Below, in pieces: positions 14,745 to 22,016 of a stretch of DNA of 22,016 bases. Position numbers and translations under genes: made by a program. The DNA is from Segetimicrobium sp035279545. Its GTDB lineage: Bacteria > Sysuimicrobiota > Sysuimicrobiia > Sysuimicrobiales > Segetimicrobiaceae. Every line of letters starts with the position of its first letter. The first letter of the stretch is position 1. Below the pieces are notes generated by a model that worked only from the letters and a program-made list of their open reading frames with translations, was not told the origin of the DNA and ran no database searches. The stretch lies in assembly GCA_035279545.1 (NCBI GenBank), contig DATEHM010000209.1:1-22016 (forward strand), given 5' to 3'.

Positions 14745-16334
14745 ATGACCCCGAGTTCCCAGATCGTCAGGCCGTCTCCCGCATCTCCGGCTCGTCCGAT
14801 CAAGTGGGCCAAAGTGATCGACCACACCCGCTGCATCGGCTGCCACGCCTGCACCACCGCGTGCAAGTCCGAGAACGAGGTCCCGCTCTCCGTCACCCGC
14901 ACCTACGTCAAATGCGTCGACGTCGGGACGTTTCCCCACAGCCGCAGGGCGTTCCAGGTGACCCGTTGCAACCAGTGCGACGACGCGCCCTGCGTCACCG
15001 CCTGCCCCACCACCGCGATGTACAGGCGACCGGACGGCATCGTCGACTTCGATAAATCGATCTGCATCGGCTGCAAGGCCTGCATCGCCGCTTGCCCGTA
15101 CGACGCCATCTTTATCAATCCAGACGATCATTCGGCGGAGAAGTGCAACTTCTGCGCGCACCGCATCGACGTCGGGCTCGAGCCGGCGTGCGTCGTGGTC
15201 TGCCCGACCGAGGCCATCCTCGTGGGCGACCTGCACGATCCCGCCTCCAGAGTCGCGCAGATCGTGAACCGCGAGCCGGTCGCCGTCCGCCGCCCGGAGA
15301 AGGCCACGCGGCCGAAGCTGTTCTACAAGGGCGCGCACCAAGCGACCCTGGACCCCCTCGCGGCGCAAAGGCCCGAGGGGGGCCTCTTTATGTGGAGTGA
15401 GCAGGGCCGCTTCCCCGACCAGGTCCCCTCGGGCCACCCGAACGGGTGGGCCAACTCCTCGGCCGCCGCGCTCCTGAGCTACGACGTCCCGCACGTCGCA
15501 CCGTGGACGTGGCGGGTCAGCCTCTACACATGGACAAAAGGGATCGCCGCCGGGGTGTACCTCATCCCCCTCCTCCTGATCCTGGGGGGGTGGCTCTCCT
15601 GGACGAGCGCGCTCTGGCTCCGGGCGGCTCCGATCGTCGCCGGCGTCTTCCTGGCGGCGACGGGCGGGCTGCTGATCGCCGACCTCAAGCATCCCGAGCG
15701 GTTCTACCTCATCTTCACGCGCCCGCAGTGGTCGAGCTGGCTGGTGCGTGGCGCCTTCATCATCGCGGCCTACTCCGCGGTGCTCGCCCTGCACATCCTG
15801 GCCGCCCTGCTCGGGTGGGGTCAGGCGCAGCGGGCCCTCGCCTTCCCCGGCCTCCCGCTCGCCGTGCTGAGCGCGGTCTACACCGCCTACCTGTTTGCGC
15901 AGGCGAAGGCGCGCGACCTCTGGCAGAACCCCCTGCTGCCGCCGCACCTCCTGCTGCAGGCCGCGCTCGCCGGGACTGCCGCGACGCTACCGCTCGCGGC
16001 GTGGTTGGAGCCCGGCCTCGTCCGGCCGCTGCTCTGGATGCTGGGGGGTGCGAGCCTGCTCCAGCTGCTGTGCGTCTGGGGGGAGGCGAGCCTCACCCAC
16101 GCCACCGCGCACGCCCAGCTTGCAGCGTACGAGATGACGACCGGCCGGTACCGCGGGTTCTTCTGGACGGGGATCGGGCTGGGGGCTGCGGCACTGCTCG
16201 CCTCCTGGATCGGCCTCGCCGCGTCCTTCCCCGACCACGCCGCCGGGATGGGGGCGGCCGCGGCCGCGCTGGCCGGCCTCCTCCTGTACGAGCACGCCTA
16301 CGTCCAGGCCGGCCAGGCGGTTCCACTGGCGTAG
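14745..16334 (+). CDS. Four-cluster ferredoxin fused to NrfD/PsrC-type membrane anchor
   Basis: 529-residue electron-transfer subunit of a molybdopterin respiratory complex. Residues 20-160 hold 16 cysteines in four [4Fe-4S] sets: 30/33/36/40, 75/78/83/87, 107/110/113/117 and 134/137/149/153, the DmsB/PsrB pattern. From about residue 255 on the protein is an NrfD/PsrC-like quinone-interacting membrane domain with roughly eight hydrophobic helices. In most systems these are two separate genes; here they are one frame with no stop between. The start is ATG at 14745, 23 residues before the first conserved segment, with only a weak ribosome site. It lies 54 bp before the catalytic subunit gene. 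The domain order places the clusters on the cytoplasmic face unless a signal was missed. Confidence 0.9.
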   Translation: MTPSSQIVRPSPASPARPIKWAKVIDHTRCIGCHACTTACKSENEVPLSVTRTYVKCVDVGTFPHSRRAFQVTRCNQCDDAPCVTACPTTAMYRRPDGIVDFDKSICIGCKACIAACPYDAIFINPDDHSAEKCNFCAHRIDVGLEPACVVVCPTEAILVGDLHDPASRVAQIVNREPVAVRRPEKATRPKLFYKGAHQATLDPLAAQRPEGGLFMWSEQGRFPDQVPSGHPNGWANSSAAALLSYDVPHVAPWTWRVSLYTWTKGIAAGVYLIPLLLILGGWLSWTSALWLRAAPIVAGVFLAATGGLLIADLKHPERFYLIFTRPQWSSWLVRGAFIIAAYSAVLALHILAALLGWGQAQRALAFPGLPLAVLSAVYTAYLFAQAKARDLWQNPLLPPHLLLQAALAGTAATLPLAAWLEPGLVRPLLWMLGGASLLQLLCVWGEASLTHATAHAQLAAYEMTTGRYRGFFWTGIGLGAAALLASWIGLAASFPDHAAGMGAAAAALAGLLLYEHAYVQAGQAVPLA

Positions 16335-16388
16335 GGACCGCCGGCTTCATGCCGTTTTCGACCTGTCGCCGTTGACGGGAGGCCCCGG

Positions 16389-19313
16389 ATGGATCTCAGG
16401 AAACTCAACAGGCTGGTAAGCGCGGCCCGCGCTTCCGTCGAAGCCCGGGGGGAGACCTTCTACCCCGGGCCGAGCCGGATCCACCTCGCCGCGTTCCCGC
16501 CGAAGGAACGGTGGAATGACTGGGTCGAGCTCGACTCCAAGGCGTGGCCGGGGCGGGCGGAGCAGCGCTACATGCTCGTCCCCACCACCTGCTTCAACTG
16601 CGAGTCCGCGTGCGGGCTTCTCGCCTACGTCAACCGGGAGACCCTGCAGGTCCGGAAGTTCGAGGGCAACCCCGAGCATCCGGGCTCGCGCGGCCGCAAC
16701 TGCGCCAAGGGCCCGGCCACGCTCAACCAGATCACGGACCCCGACCGCATCCTTTTCCCGCTCAAGCGCGCGGGACGCCGCGGCGACGGCCAATGGGTGC
16801 GGGTCGGCTGGGACGAGGCGCTCGACGAGATCGCCGCGCGGATCCGCCGGGCAATCATGGAGGGACGCCCCAACGAAGTGATGTACCACGTCGGCCGCCC
16901 CGGGGAGGATGGGTACACGGAACGGGTCCTGGCGGCCTGGGGCGTGGACGGCCACAACACCCACACCAACGTCTGCTCCAGCGGCGGGCGGGCCGGATAT
17001 CACTACTGGATGGGCCTGGACCGCCCAAGCCCCGACCACGCCAACGCCAGGGTGATCCTGCTCGTCAGTAGCCATCTCGAGGCGGGCCACTACTTCAATC
17101 CCCACGCGCAGCGCGTGATCGAGGCGAAGCAGAACGGCGCGAAGCTCATCGTGTTCGATACGCGGCTGTCGAACACGGCGACCCACGCCGACCATTGGGT
17201 GTCGCCCTACCCCGGTTCGGAGGCGGCGATCCTCCTGGCGATCGCCAATGACGTGATCCAGCGCAACCAGTACGACCGCGAGTTCGTCCGCCGATGGTGG
17301 AACTGGCAGGAGTACCTCGCGCACGAGCATCCTGGGGCGGAGGCGACCTTCGAGACCTTCGAGAAAATCCTCAAAACTCTCTACGCGGGGTTCACATTCG
17401 AGTTCGCGGCGGCGGAGTCGGGCGTCGACATCGAGGTGCTGCGGGGCGTCTCCCGAATCGTCGCCACCGCCGGCACCCGGCTCGCCACGCACACGTGGCG
17501 CAGCGCCGCGGCGGGGAATCTGGGGGGATGGCAGGTGCCGCGCACCCTCTTCCTCCTCAACGCCCTCTTGGGCGCGGTCGCCACCGAGGGGGGCACCTTC
17601 CCCAACGCCTGGAACAAGTTCGTGCCCCGGCCGATTTACGTCCCGCCGCATCCGCCCAGGTGGAACGAGCTGACTTGGCCCCGCGAGTACCCGTTGGCGA
17701 TCAACGAGCTCTCGTTTCTCCTGCCGCACCTGCTGAAGGAAGGGCGGGGGAAGATCGACGTCTACTTCACCCGCGTCTACAACCCGGTCTGGACCAACCC
17801 GGACGGGTTCTCCTGGATCGAGCTCCTGACCGACGAACACCTGGTGGGCCTCCACCTCGCGCTCACTCCGACCTGGAACGAGACGGCGTTCTTCGCCGAC
17901 TACATCCTGCCGATGGGGCACGCCTCCGAACGGCACGACCTGCATTCCTACGAGCAGTACGACGGCCAATGGATCGCGTTCCGCCAACCAGTGCTCCGGG
18001 CGGCGCGCGAACGACTGGGCGAGCGCATCGCCGACACGCGGCAGGTGAATCCCGGCGACGTCTGGGAGGAAAACGAGTTCTGGATCGAGCTGTCCTGGCG
18101 GGTCGACCCCGACGGCCGGCTCGGAATCCGAAAGTTCTTCGAGTCCAAACTGCGCCCCGGGCAGAAGCTCACCGTCGACGAGTACTACGGCTATATCTTC
18201 GACCACTCCGTCCCGGGCCTTCCAGAGCGGGCCGCGGCCGAGGGGATCACTCCCCTCGAGTACATGCGCCGGTACGGAGCGTTTGAGGTCGCCGCCCGGA
18301 TCGGTCCCGTCCACGAACAGCGGGTCCCGGCGCACGAACTCGAGGACGTCCGGGTCGACCGGTTCGGACGGGTCTACACCAGAGCCTCCGCCCCCGCCAC
18401 CCCGAACATCGTGCCCACGGGAAGCCCCGACCCCGACGCGGAGGGGCGCCGGCCCGTGGGGGTACAGATCGACGGCGAGGTCTGCCGCGGCTTTCCCACT
18501 CCTTCCGGACGCCTCGAATTCTACTCACGCACCCTGGCCGAGTGGGGCTGGCGTGAGAGCGCCATCCCTTCCTATATAAAGAGCCACGTGCACCGCGATC
18601 GGCTCGCCCCCGACCAGATGGTCCTCATCTCCACCTTCCGCCTCCCCGTGCAGGTCCATACCCGCAGCGCGAACGCCAAATGGCTGGACGAGATCGCCCA
18701 CACCAACCCGCTCTGGATCCACCCCACCGACGCCGCGCGCCTGGAGGTTCGGACCGGTGAGCTCGTCCGCGTGGAGACGGAGATCGGGTCGTTCGTGGTC
18801 AAGGCCTGGGTGACGGAGGGGATCCGTCCGCAGGTCGTCGCCTGCAGCCATCACATGGGCCGGTGGAAGGTGCGCGCGGCGGGACAGCGCCAGATGATGG
18901 CGACCGTCTCGCTCGAGCGGGAGAGCGACCGGTGGGCGATGCGGCAGCGGGAAGGGATCCGGCCGTACGCCTCCGGGGATCCCGACACGCTCAGGATCTG
19001 GTGGACGGATGTCGGCGTCCATCAAAACCTCACGTTTCCCGTGCATCCGGACCCGATCTCGGGACAGCACTGCTGGCATCAGGCCGTGCGGGTCCGCAAG
19101 GCCGGGCCGGACGATCGGTACGGCGACATCACCGTCGATACCGCGCGGGCCAGCGACGTCTACCGGGAGTGGCTGGCCCTCACCCGGGGGGCTGACCGGT
19201 ACTCGCCGGACACCACCCGCCGGCCCTACTGGTTGATGCGGCCGCTGCGGCCGGCCAAGGAGGCGTACCGTCTGCCGGACCGCCCACTTCCGGCCGGCGT
19301 CGTCGGGGACTGA
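16389..19313 (+). CDS. Molybdopterin oxidoreductase catalytic subunit (DMSO reductase superfamily)
   Basis: 974-residue catalytic subunit binding bis-MGD and one [4Fe-4S] cluster. The cluster motif is Cys68, Cys71, Cys75 and Cys105 (CX2CX3CX29C, followed by AKG). Cys196 in HTNVCSSGGRAGY is the likely Mo or W ligand. The C-terminal MGD-binding domain starts with IHPTDAARLEVRTGELVRVETE. No twin-arginine signal is seen at the N-terminus, so the enzyme is probably cytoplasmic, as in SoeA-type sulfite dehydrogenases. Residue 197 is Ser rather than the His that follows the ligand in formate dehydrogenases, which argues against that activity. Polysulfide, thiosulfate or sulfite-type chemistry is possible, but the substrate is undetermined. 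The start is ATG at 16389, 54 bp after the electron-transfer subunit. The stop shares a base with the next gene's start (TGATG). Confidence 0.92.
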   Translation: MDLRKLNRLVSAARASVEARGETFYPGPSRIHLAAFPPKERWNDWVELDSKAWPGRAEQRYMLVPTTCFNCESACGLLAYVNRETLQVRKFEGNPEHPGSRGRNCAKGPATLNQITDPDRILFPLKRAGRRGDGQWVRVGWDEALDEIAARIRRAIMEGRPNEVMYHVGRPGEDGYTERVLAAWGVDGHNTHTNVCSSGGRAGYHYWMGLDRPSPDHANARVILLVSSHLEAGHYFNPHAQRVIEAKQNGAKLIVFDTRLSNTATHADHWVSPYPGSEAAILLAIANDVIQRNQYDREFVRRWWNWQEYLAHEHPGAEATFETFEKILKTLYAGFTFEFAAAESGVDIEVLRGVSRIVATAGTRLATHTWRSAAAGNLGGWQVPRTLFLLNALLGAVATEGGTFPNAWNKFVPRPIYVPPHPPRWNELTWPREYPLAINELSFLLPHLLKEGRGKIDVYFTRVYNPVWTNPDGFSWIELLTDEHLVGLHLALTPTWNETAFFADYILPMGHASERHDLHSYEQYDGQWIAFRQPVLRAARERLGERIADTRQVNPGDVWEENEFWIELSWRVDPDGRLGIRKFFESKLRPGQKLTVDEYYGYIFDHSVPGLPERAAAEGITPLEYMRRYGAFEVAARIGPVHEQRVPAHELEDVRVDRFGRVYTRASAPATPNIVPTGSPDPDAEGRRPVGVQIDGEVCRGFPTPSGRLEFYSRTLAEWGWRESAIPSYIKSHVHRDRLAPDQMVLISTFRLPVQVHTRSANAKWLDEIAHTNPLWIHPTDAARLEVRTGELVRVETEIGSFVVKAWVTEGIRPQVVACSHHMGRWKVRAAGQRQMMATVSLERESDRWAMRQREGIRPYASGDPDTLRIWWTDVGVHQNLTFPVHPDPISGQHCWHQAVRVRKAGPDDRYGDITVDTARASDVYREWLALTRGADRYSPDTTRRPYWLMRPLRPAKEAYRLPDRPLPAGVVGD

Positions 19314-20239
19314 TGGAGCTCTTCCGCGCCCTGGCCGCGCTGGCTGAGCCCCCCGGACCCGAGCAGATCCGCATCGGCGAAATCCTGGGCCTCCCCGGGC
19401 CCCCGGACGCGGTCCGGTACACCGAGGTGTTCGTCCTGCAGCTGTACCCCTACGCGTCCGCCTACGTCGGAGCCGAAGGCATGCTGGGAGGGGAAGCGCA
19501 GGATCGCGTCGCCGGATTCTGGCGGGCGCTCAACCGTGTTCCACCGGCGGAACCGGACCACCTCACGCCGCTGTTAGCTCTGTACGCCTCGCTCGCCGAC
19601 TGCGCGGAGACCGAACCCGACCCGGCGCGGAGGCTCCTCTGGGGCCAGAGCCGGAAGGCGCTCCTCTGGGAGCATCTGGCCTGTTGGCTGTTCCCGTACC
19701 TTGACAAGATGCGGGACATCGCGCCGCCGTGTTACCGCGCCTGGGCGGATCTGCTCGCCGAAGCCCTCGCCGCTGAGGCGGGAACGCTCGGCCCCGCGGA
19801 CGCCCTCCCGCTCCACCTCCGGGAGGCGCCTCCCCTGCCGGACCCTCGAACGGGGCCGCCCGAGCAGTTTCTCGCCGGGCTGCTCTCACCGGTCCGCAGC
19901 GGGATGCTCCTCGTCCGCGCCGACCTGGCGCGGGCGGCGCGCGAGGTGCGACTCGGGCTGAGGATGGGAGAGCGCCGCTTCATCCTCCGGTCGCTCCTCG
20001 CCCAGGATCCGGAGCGTACGCTCGGGTGGCTGGCCGGCGAGGCCCGCGCCTGGCAGGCACGGCACCTCGCGAATGAGCCCCGCACCGGCGCGGTGGCGCG
20101 GTTCTGGGCGGGACGCGCAGGGGCAGCGGCATCGCTGGTCGAGGCGTTGCGTCTCGACGAGCTCGCCGGTGCCATCGACGCCCGGCGCTGCGGAATTCGG
20201 GAAGCTGATGGCGATCCCGCGAGGCCCGGACCCTCCTGA
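19313..20239 (+). CDS. TorD/DmsD-like molybdoenzyme chaperone
   Basis: 308-residue, mostly helical cytoplasmic protein of the TorD family. These chaperones bind the catalytic subunit while the molybdenum cofactor is inserted. Features typical of the family are YPYASAYVGAEGMLGG (45-60), PDHLTPLLALYASLAD (81-96) and EHLACWLFPYLDKM. The protein is longer than classic TorD/DmsD (about 200 residues), with an extra helical C-terminal third rich in Arg and Ala. Its ATG overlaps the stop of the catalytic subunit gene, indicating translational coupling. With no Tat signal on the partner, its job is presumably assembly rather than export proofreading. Confidence 0.82.
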   Translation: MELFRALAALAEPPGPEQIRIGEILGLPGPPDAVRYTEVFVLQLYPYASAYVGAEGMLGGEAQDRVAGFWRALNRVPPAEPDHLTPLLALYASLADCAETEPDPARRLLWGQSRKALLWEHLACWLFPYLDKMRDIAPPCYRAWADLLAEALAAEAGTLGPADALPLHLREAPPLPDPRTGPPEQFLAGLLSPVRSGMLLVRADLARAAREVRLGLRMGERRFILRSLLAQDPERTLGWLAGEARAWQARHLANEPRTGAVARFWAGRAGAAASLVEALRLDELAGAIDARRCGIREADGDPARPGPS

Positions 20240-20329
20240 TCGCCGGGAAAATGGAAGGGATTTGCTCGCGGCCCGACGAACGGGCGGCGGTATTCCATGA
20301 AGTCGGGCAATCACGGGAGGGGTGGGATC

Positions 20330-22016
20330 GTGGCAGAGACGCCGGTCAAGTTTCCTTGGGAAGCGTACTATCGAAACGGTCTGATCGGACGACGGCAGTT
20401 CGTGAAGCTCACCGCGTTGCTGGGAGGAGCCGCGGCCGCAGGATCGCGGATCCTCTCCGCCCCCGCTCCGGCGTCGGCCGCGCTCGCGCCGGCCGCCAAG
20501 CAGGTCCTCCGTTATCCGGACCAGGAGCCGCTCCACTTCGACCCGGCGACGATGGAAGCCCGGCCGGAGATCCTGATCGGCATGGCCCTCTTCGACCCGC
20601 TGATCACGTTCGACGACTCCGGCCACATCGTGGCGGTGGCCGCACGGGCTTGGGAGGTATCCGGCGACGGGCTCACCTATACCTTCCACCTCCGGTCCGG
20701 CATGCATTGGTCGGACGGCCACCCCGTGACGGCCGCGGACTATGAATATGCCTGGAAGCGCGTCGTGGATCCGGCCATCGCCAGCGATTACGCCTCGGCA
20801 TTCTACCCGATCAAGGGCGCGCTGGATTACAACAAGGGCACCACCAAGACCAGCGCCGGCATCGCGATCAAGGCCGTGAACGCCCTGACGCTGCGGGTCG
20901 TCCTCACGGAGCCGGCGGCCTACTTCCCGCGACTGGTCTCTACCTGGAACTACCTGCCGGTGCCGCGCTGGCAGGTGGAAAAGTACGGGAAGAAGTGGGT
21001 CGAACCCGGCAACCACGTCGGAAACGGCATGTTCACGCTCCAGAAGTGGGACCACGACCGGGAACTCGTGATCGTGGCGAACCCGCGTTACTGGGGGTCC
21101 AAACCGACGCTGCAGAAAGTCGTCTTCACGCTGACCGACGACCCCTTCCGCACGAGCCTGCCGGCGTTCGAGAACAACGAGCTCGATGTGACCGATCAGG
21201 TCCAGCCGGGGGACATCGAACGCGTTCGGAAGGACCCCACCCTCGGCAAACAGCTCAAAAAATACCGCTGGTCCGGGACCGCCGCGGTGTTCTGCGACAC
21301 GACCAACACCAAATCACCGCTCAGCAAGAGCAAAGTCCGGCAGGCCCTCTACCTCGCGATCGATCACAAGCGCGTGGCCAGCGACGTCCTCCGCGGCATC
21401 TACGACCCGGCGCCCACGATCACCCCGCCGGGCACCATCGGCTACCTCGCCGCGCCGCCGCTCGGCGGTGGCGCGGACCGGGCGAAGCAATTGCTCGCCG
21501 AGGCGGGCTACCCGGACGGGAAGGGCTTTCCCGAGTTCAAAATGGCGTGGCCCAAGCTCGTCACCTTCGACCTCGTCGCTCAGGCGCTGCAACAGATGTG
21601 GCGGGACACCCTGAAGATCAACGTCACCTTGCAGCGGATGGAGGCGAAAGAGTACAACGCCGCGTTCAACTCCTGGGCGAAGCAGCCCTACGACTGCTAT
21701 ATCAACCGGTGGGGATCGGATTACGAGGACCCGGCCAACTGGGCGAACATCCTCTTCGACTCCGAACAGGACTTCTTCCACACTAAATGGCGCAACGATG
21801 AGTTCGACAAGCTGATCCGCAAGGGGGCCGGCGAGGGGAACGCCGCGGCGCGCAAGCAGATGTACGAGACCGCGGAGAAGATCCTGAACACGGACCTGCC
21901 GGCCATCCCGATCTTCCACCTGGGCGTGATCGTGGCGGTGAAGCCGTGGGTGCAGGACTTCCGGCTCCCGCCCGCCGCCACGGCCTGGTATGGGACGTTT
22001 GGACGCGTGAAGATCC
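20330..22016 (+). CDS. Tat-exported peptide-type ABC solute-binding protein (3' end cut by window)
   Basis: 562 residues visible of an SBP_bac_5 family (OppA/DppA-like) protein that binds peptides or similar ligands outside the membrane and delivers them to an ABC importer. A twin-arginine signal is present: GRRQFVKLTALLGGAAAAG, with Arg21-Arg22. The mature part has the family's phrases: WEVSGDGLTYTFHLRSGMHWSDGHPVTAADYEYAW, GNGMFTLQKW, NPRYWG, VRQALYLAIDHKRV, and LLAEAGYPDGKGFP. GTG at 20330 is chosen for its GGGAGGGG site; ATG at 20297 is an in-frame alternative that adds 11 residues. The C-terminus should lie only slightly past the window. Permease and ATPase genes would be expected downstream. 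It starts 90 bp after the chaperone gene and need not be functionally linked to it. Confidence 0.93.
   Translation, partial: MAETPVKFPWEAYYRNGLIGRRQFVKLTALLGGAAAAGSRILSAPAPASAALAPAAKQVLRYPDQEPLHFDPATMEARPEILIGMALFDPLITFDDSGHIVAVAARAWEVSGDGLTYTFHLRSGMHWSDGHPVTAADYEYAWKRVVDPAIASDYASAFYPIKGALDYNKGTTKTSAGIAIKAVNALTLRVVLTEPAAYFPRLVSTWNYLPVPRWQVEKYGKKWVEPGNHVGNGMFTLQKWDHDRELVIVANPRYWGSKPTLQKVVFTLTDDPFRTSLPAFENNELDVTDQVQPGDIERVRKDPTLGKQLKKYRWSGTAAVFCDTTNTKSPLSKSKVRQALYLAIDHKRVASDVLRGIYDPAPTITPPGTIGYLAAPPLGGGADRAKQLLAEAGYPDGKGFPEFKMAWPKLVTFDLVAQALQQMWRDTLKINVTLQRMEAKEYNAAFNSWAKQPYDCYINRWGSDYEDPANWANILFDSEQDFFHTKWRNDEFDKLIRKGAGEGNAAARKQMYETAEKILNTDLPAIPIFHLGVIVAVKPWVQDFRLPPAATAWYGTFGRVKI

Noticed and set aside
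16347..18335. 662-codon open frame on the minus strand opposite the molybdoenzyme gene
   Set aside because: No recognisable domain. The opposite strand encodes an unmistakable molybdopterin subunit, so this is a high-GC shadow.
16389..19313. Formate dehydrogenase as identity of the molybdoenzyme
   Set aside because: The residue after the probable metal ligand Cys196 is Ser rather than the conserved His, and there is no Sec codon at that position. The partner genes fit PsrBC-type modules equally well.
1..22016. tRNA, rRNA, CRISPR arrays, IS elements, attachment sites
   Set aside because: I found no cloverleaf with a T-loop signature, no regularly spaced direct repeats outside the TPR gene, and no transposase or integrase motifs.

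Overview
The window is GC-rich, densely coded bacterial DNA with frequent GTG starts. It carries export signals (Sec, Tat and PEP-CTERM), a class III cyclase-like/NTPase/TPR signalling protein and a molybdopterin respiratory operon. This fits an uncultured high-GC soil or subsurface lineage, probably diderm because PEP-CTERM proteins normally occur in outer-membrane bacteria. I cannot name the phylum from this sequence alone. I see no tRNA, rRNA, CRISPR array, transposase or integrase.

Layout: (1) 1-1067, minus strand: zinc-dependent alcohol dehydrogenase, cut at its 3' end by the window edge, with two adjacent palindromes upstream. (2) 1381-4533, plus strand: an extracytoplasmic thiol-redox cluster. 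It holds two small secreted proteins with cysteines, a TlpA/thioredoxin-like protein whose first active-site cysteine codon is an in-frame TGA, CcdA, and a second DipZ-type thioredoxin. (3) 4586-10341, minus strand: the large helicase Lhr, directly downstream of and overlapping an allantoinase gene. (4) 10674-13678, plus strand: a small one-helix membrane protein and a large cyclase-like/ATPase/TPR protein. (5) 14237-14419, plus strand: a 60-residue protein that is little more than a signal peptide plus a PEP-CTERM anchor, behind an AT-rich, structured leader. (6) 14745-20239, plus strand: a three-gene molybdoenzyme operon, with a four-cluster ferredoxin fused to an NrfD/PsrC membrane anchor, the molybdopterin catalytic subunit, and a TorD-like chaperone. 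(7) 20330 to the end, plus strand: a Tat-exported peptide-type ABC solute-binding protein, cut by the window edge.

The most notable object is the thioredoxin-like gene at 2638-3150. The reading frame is interrupted only by TGA at 2842-2844, exactly where the first Cys of the CxxC motif belongs (W-A-P-W-TGA-P-I-C). The thioredoxin fold then continues in the same frame to a TAA stop. A hairpin able to form 8 base pairs starts immediately after the TGA. The simplest reading is a selenocysteine-containing (UxxC) thioredoxin next to the membrane electron carrier CcdA. Conventional gene calling would split it into a truncated fragment and a headless fragment.

How the genes may work together: CcdA would carry electrons from cytoplasmic thioredoxin across the membrane to the two exported thioredoxin-like proteins. 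These would act on disulfides of exported proteins, possibly including the cysteine-bearing secreted proteins encoded just upstream. The molybdoenzyme operon would couple oxidation or reduction of an unidentified substrate to the quinone pool.
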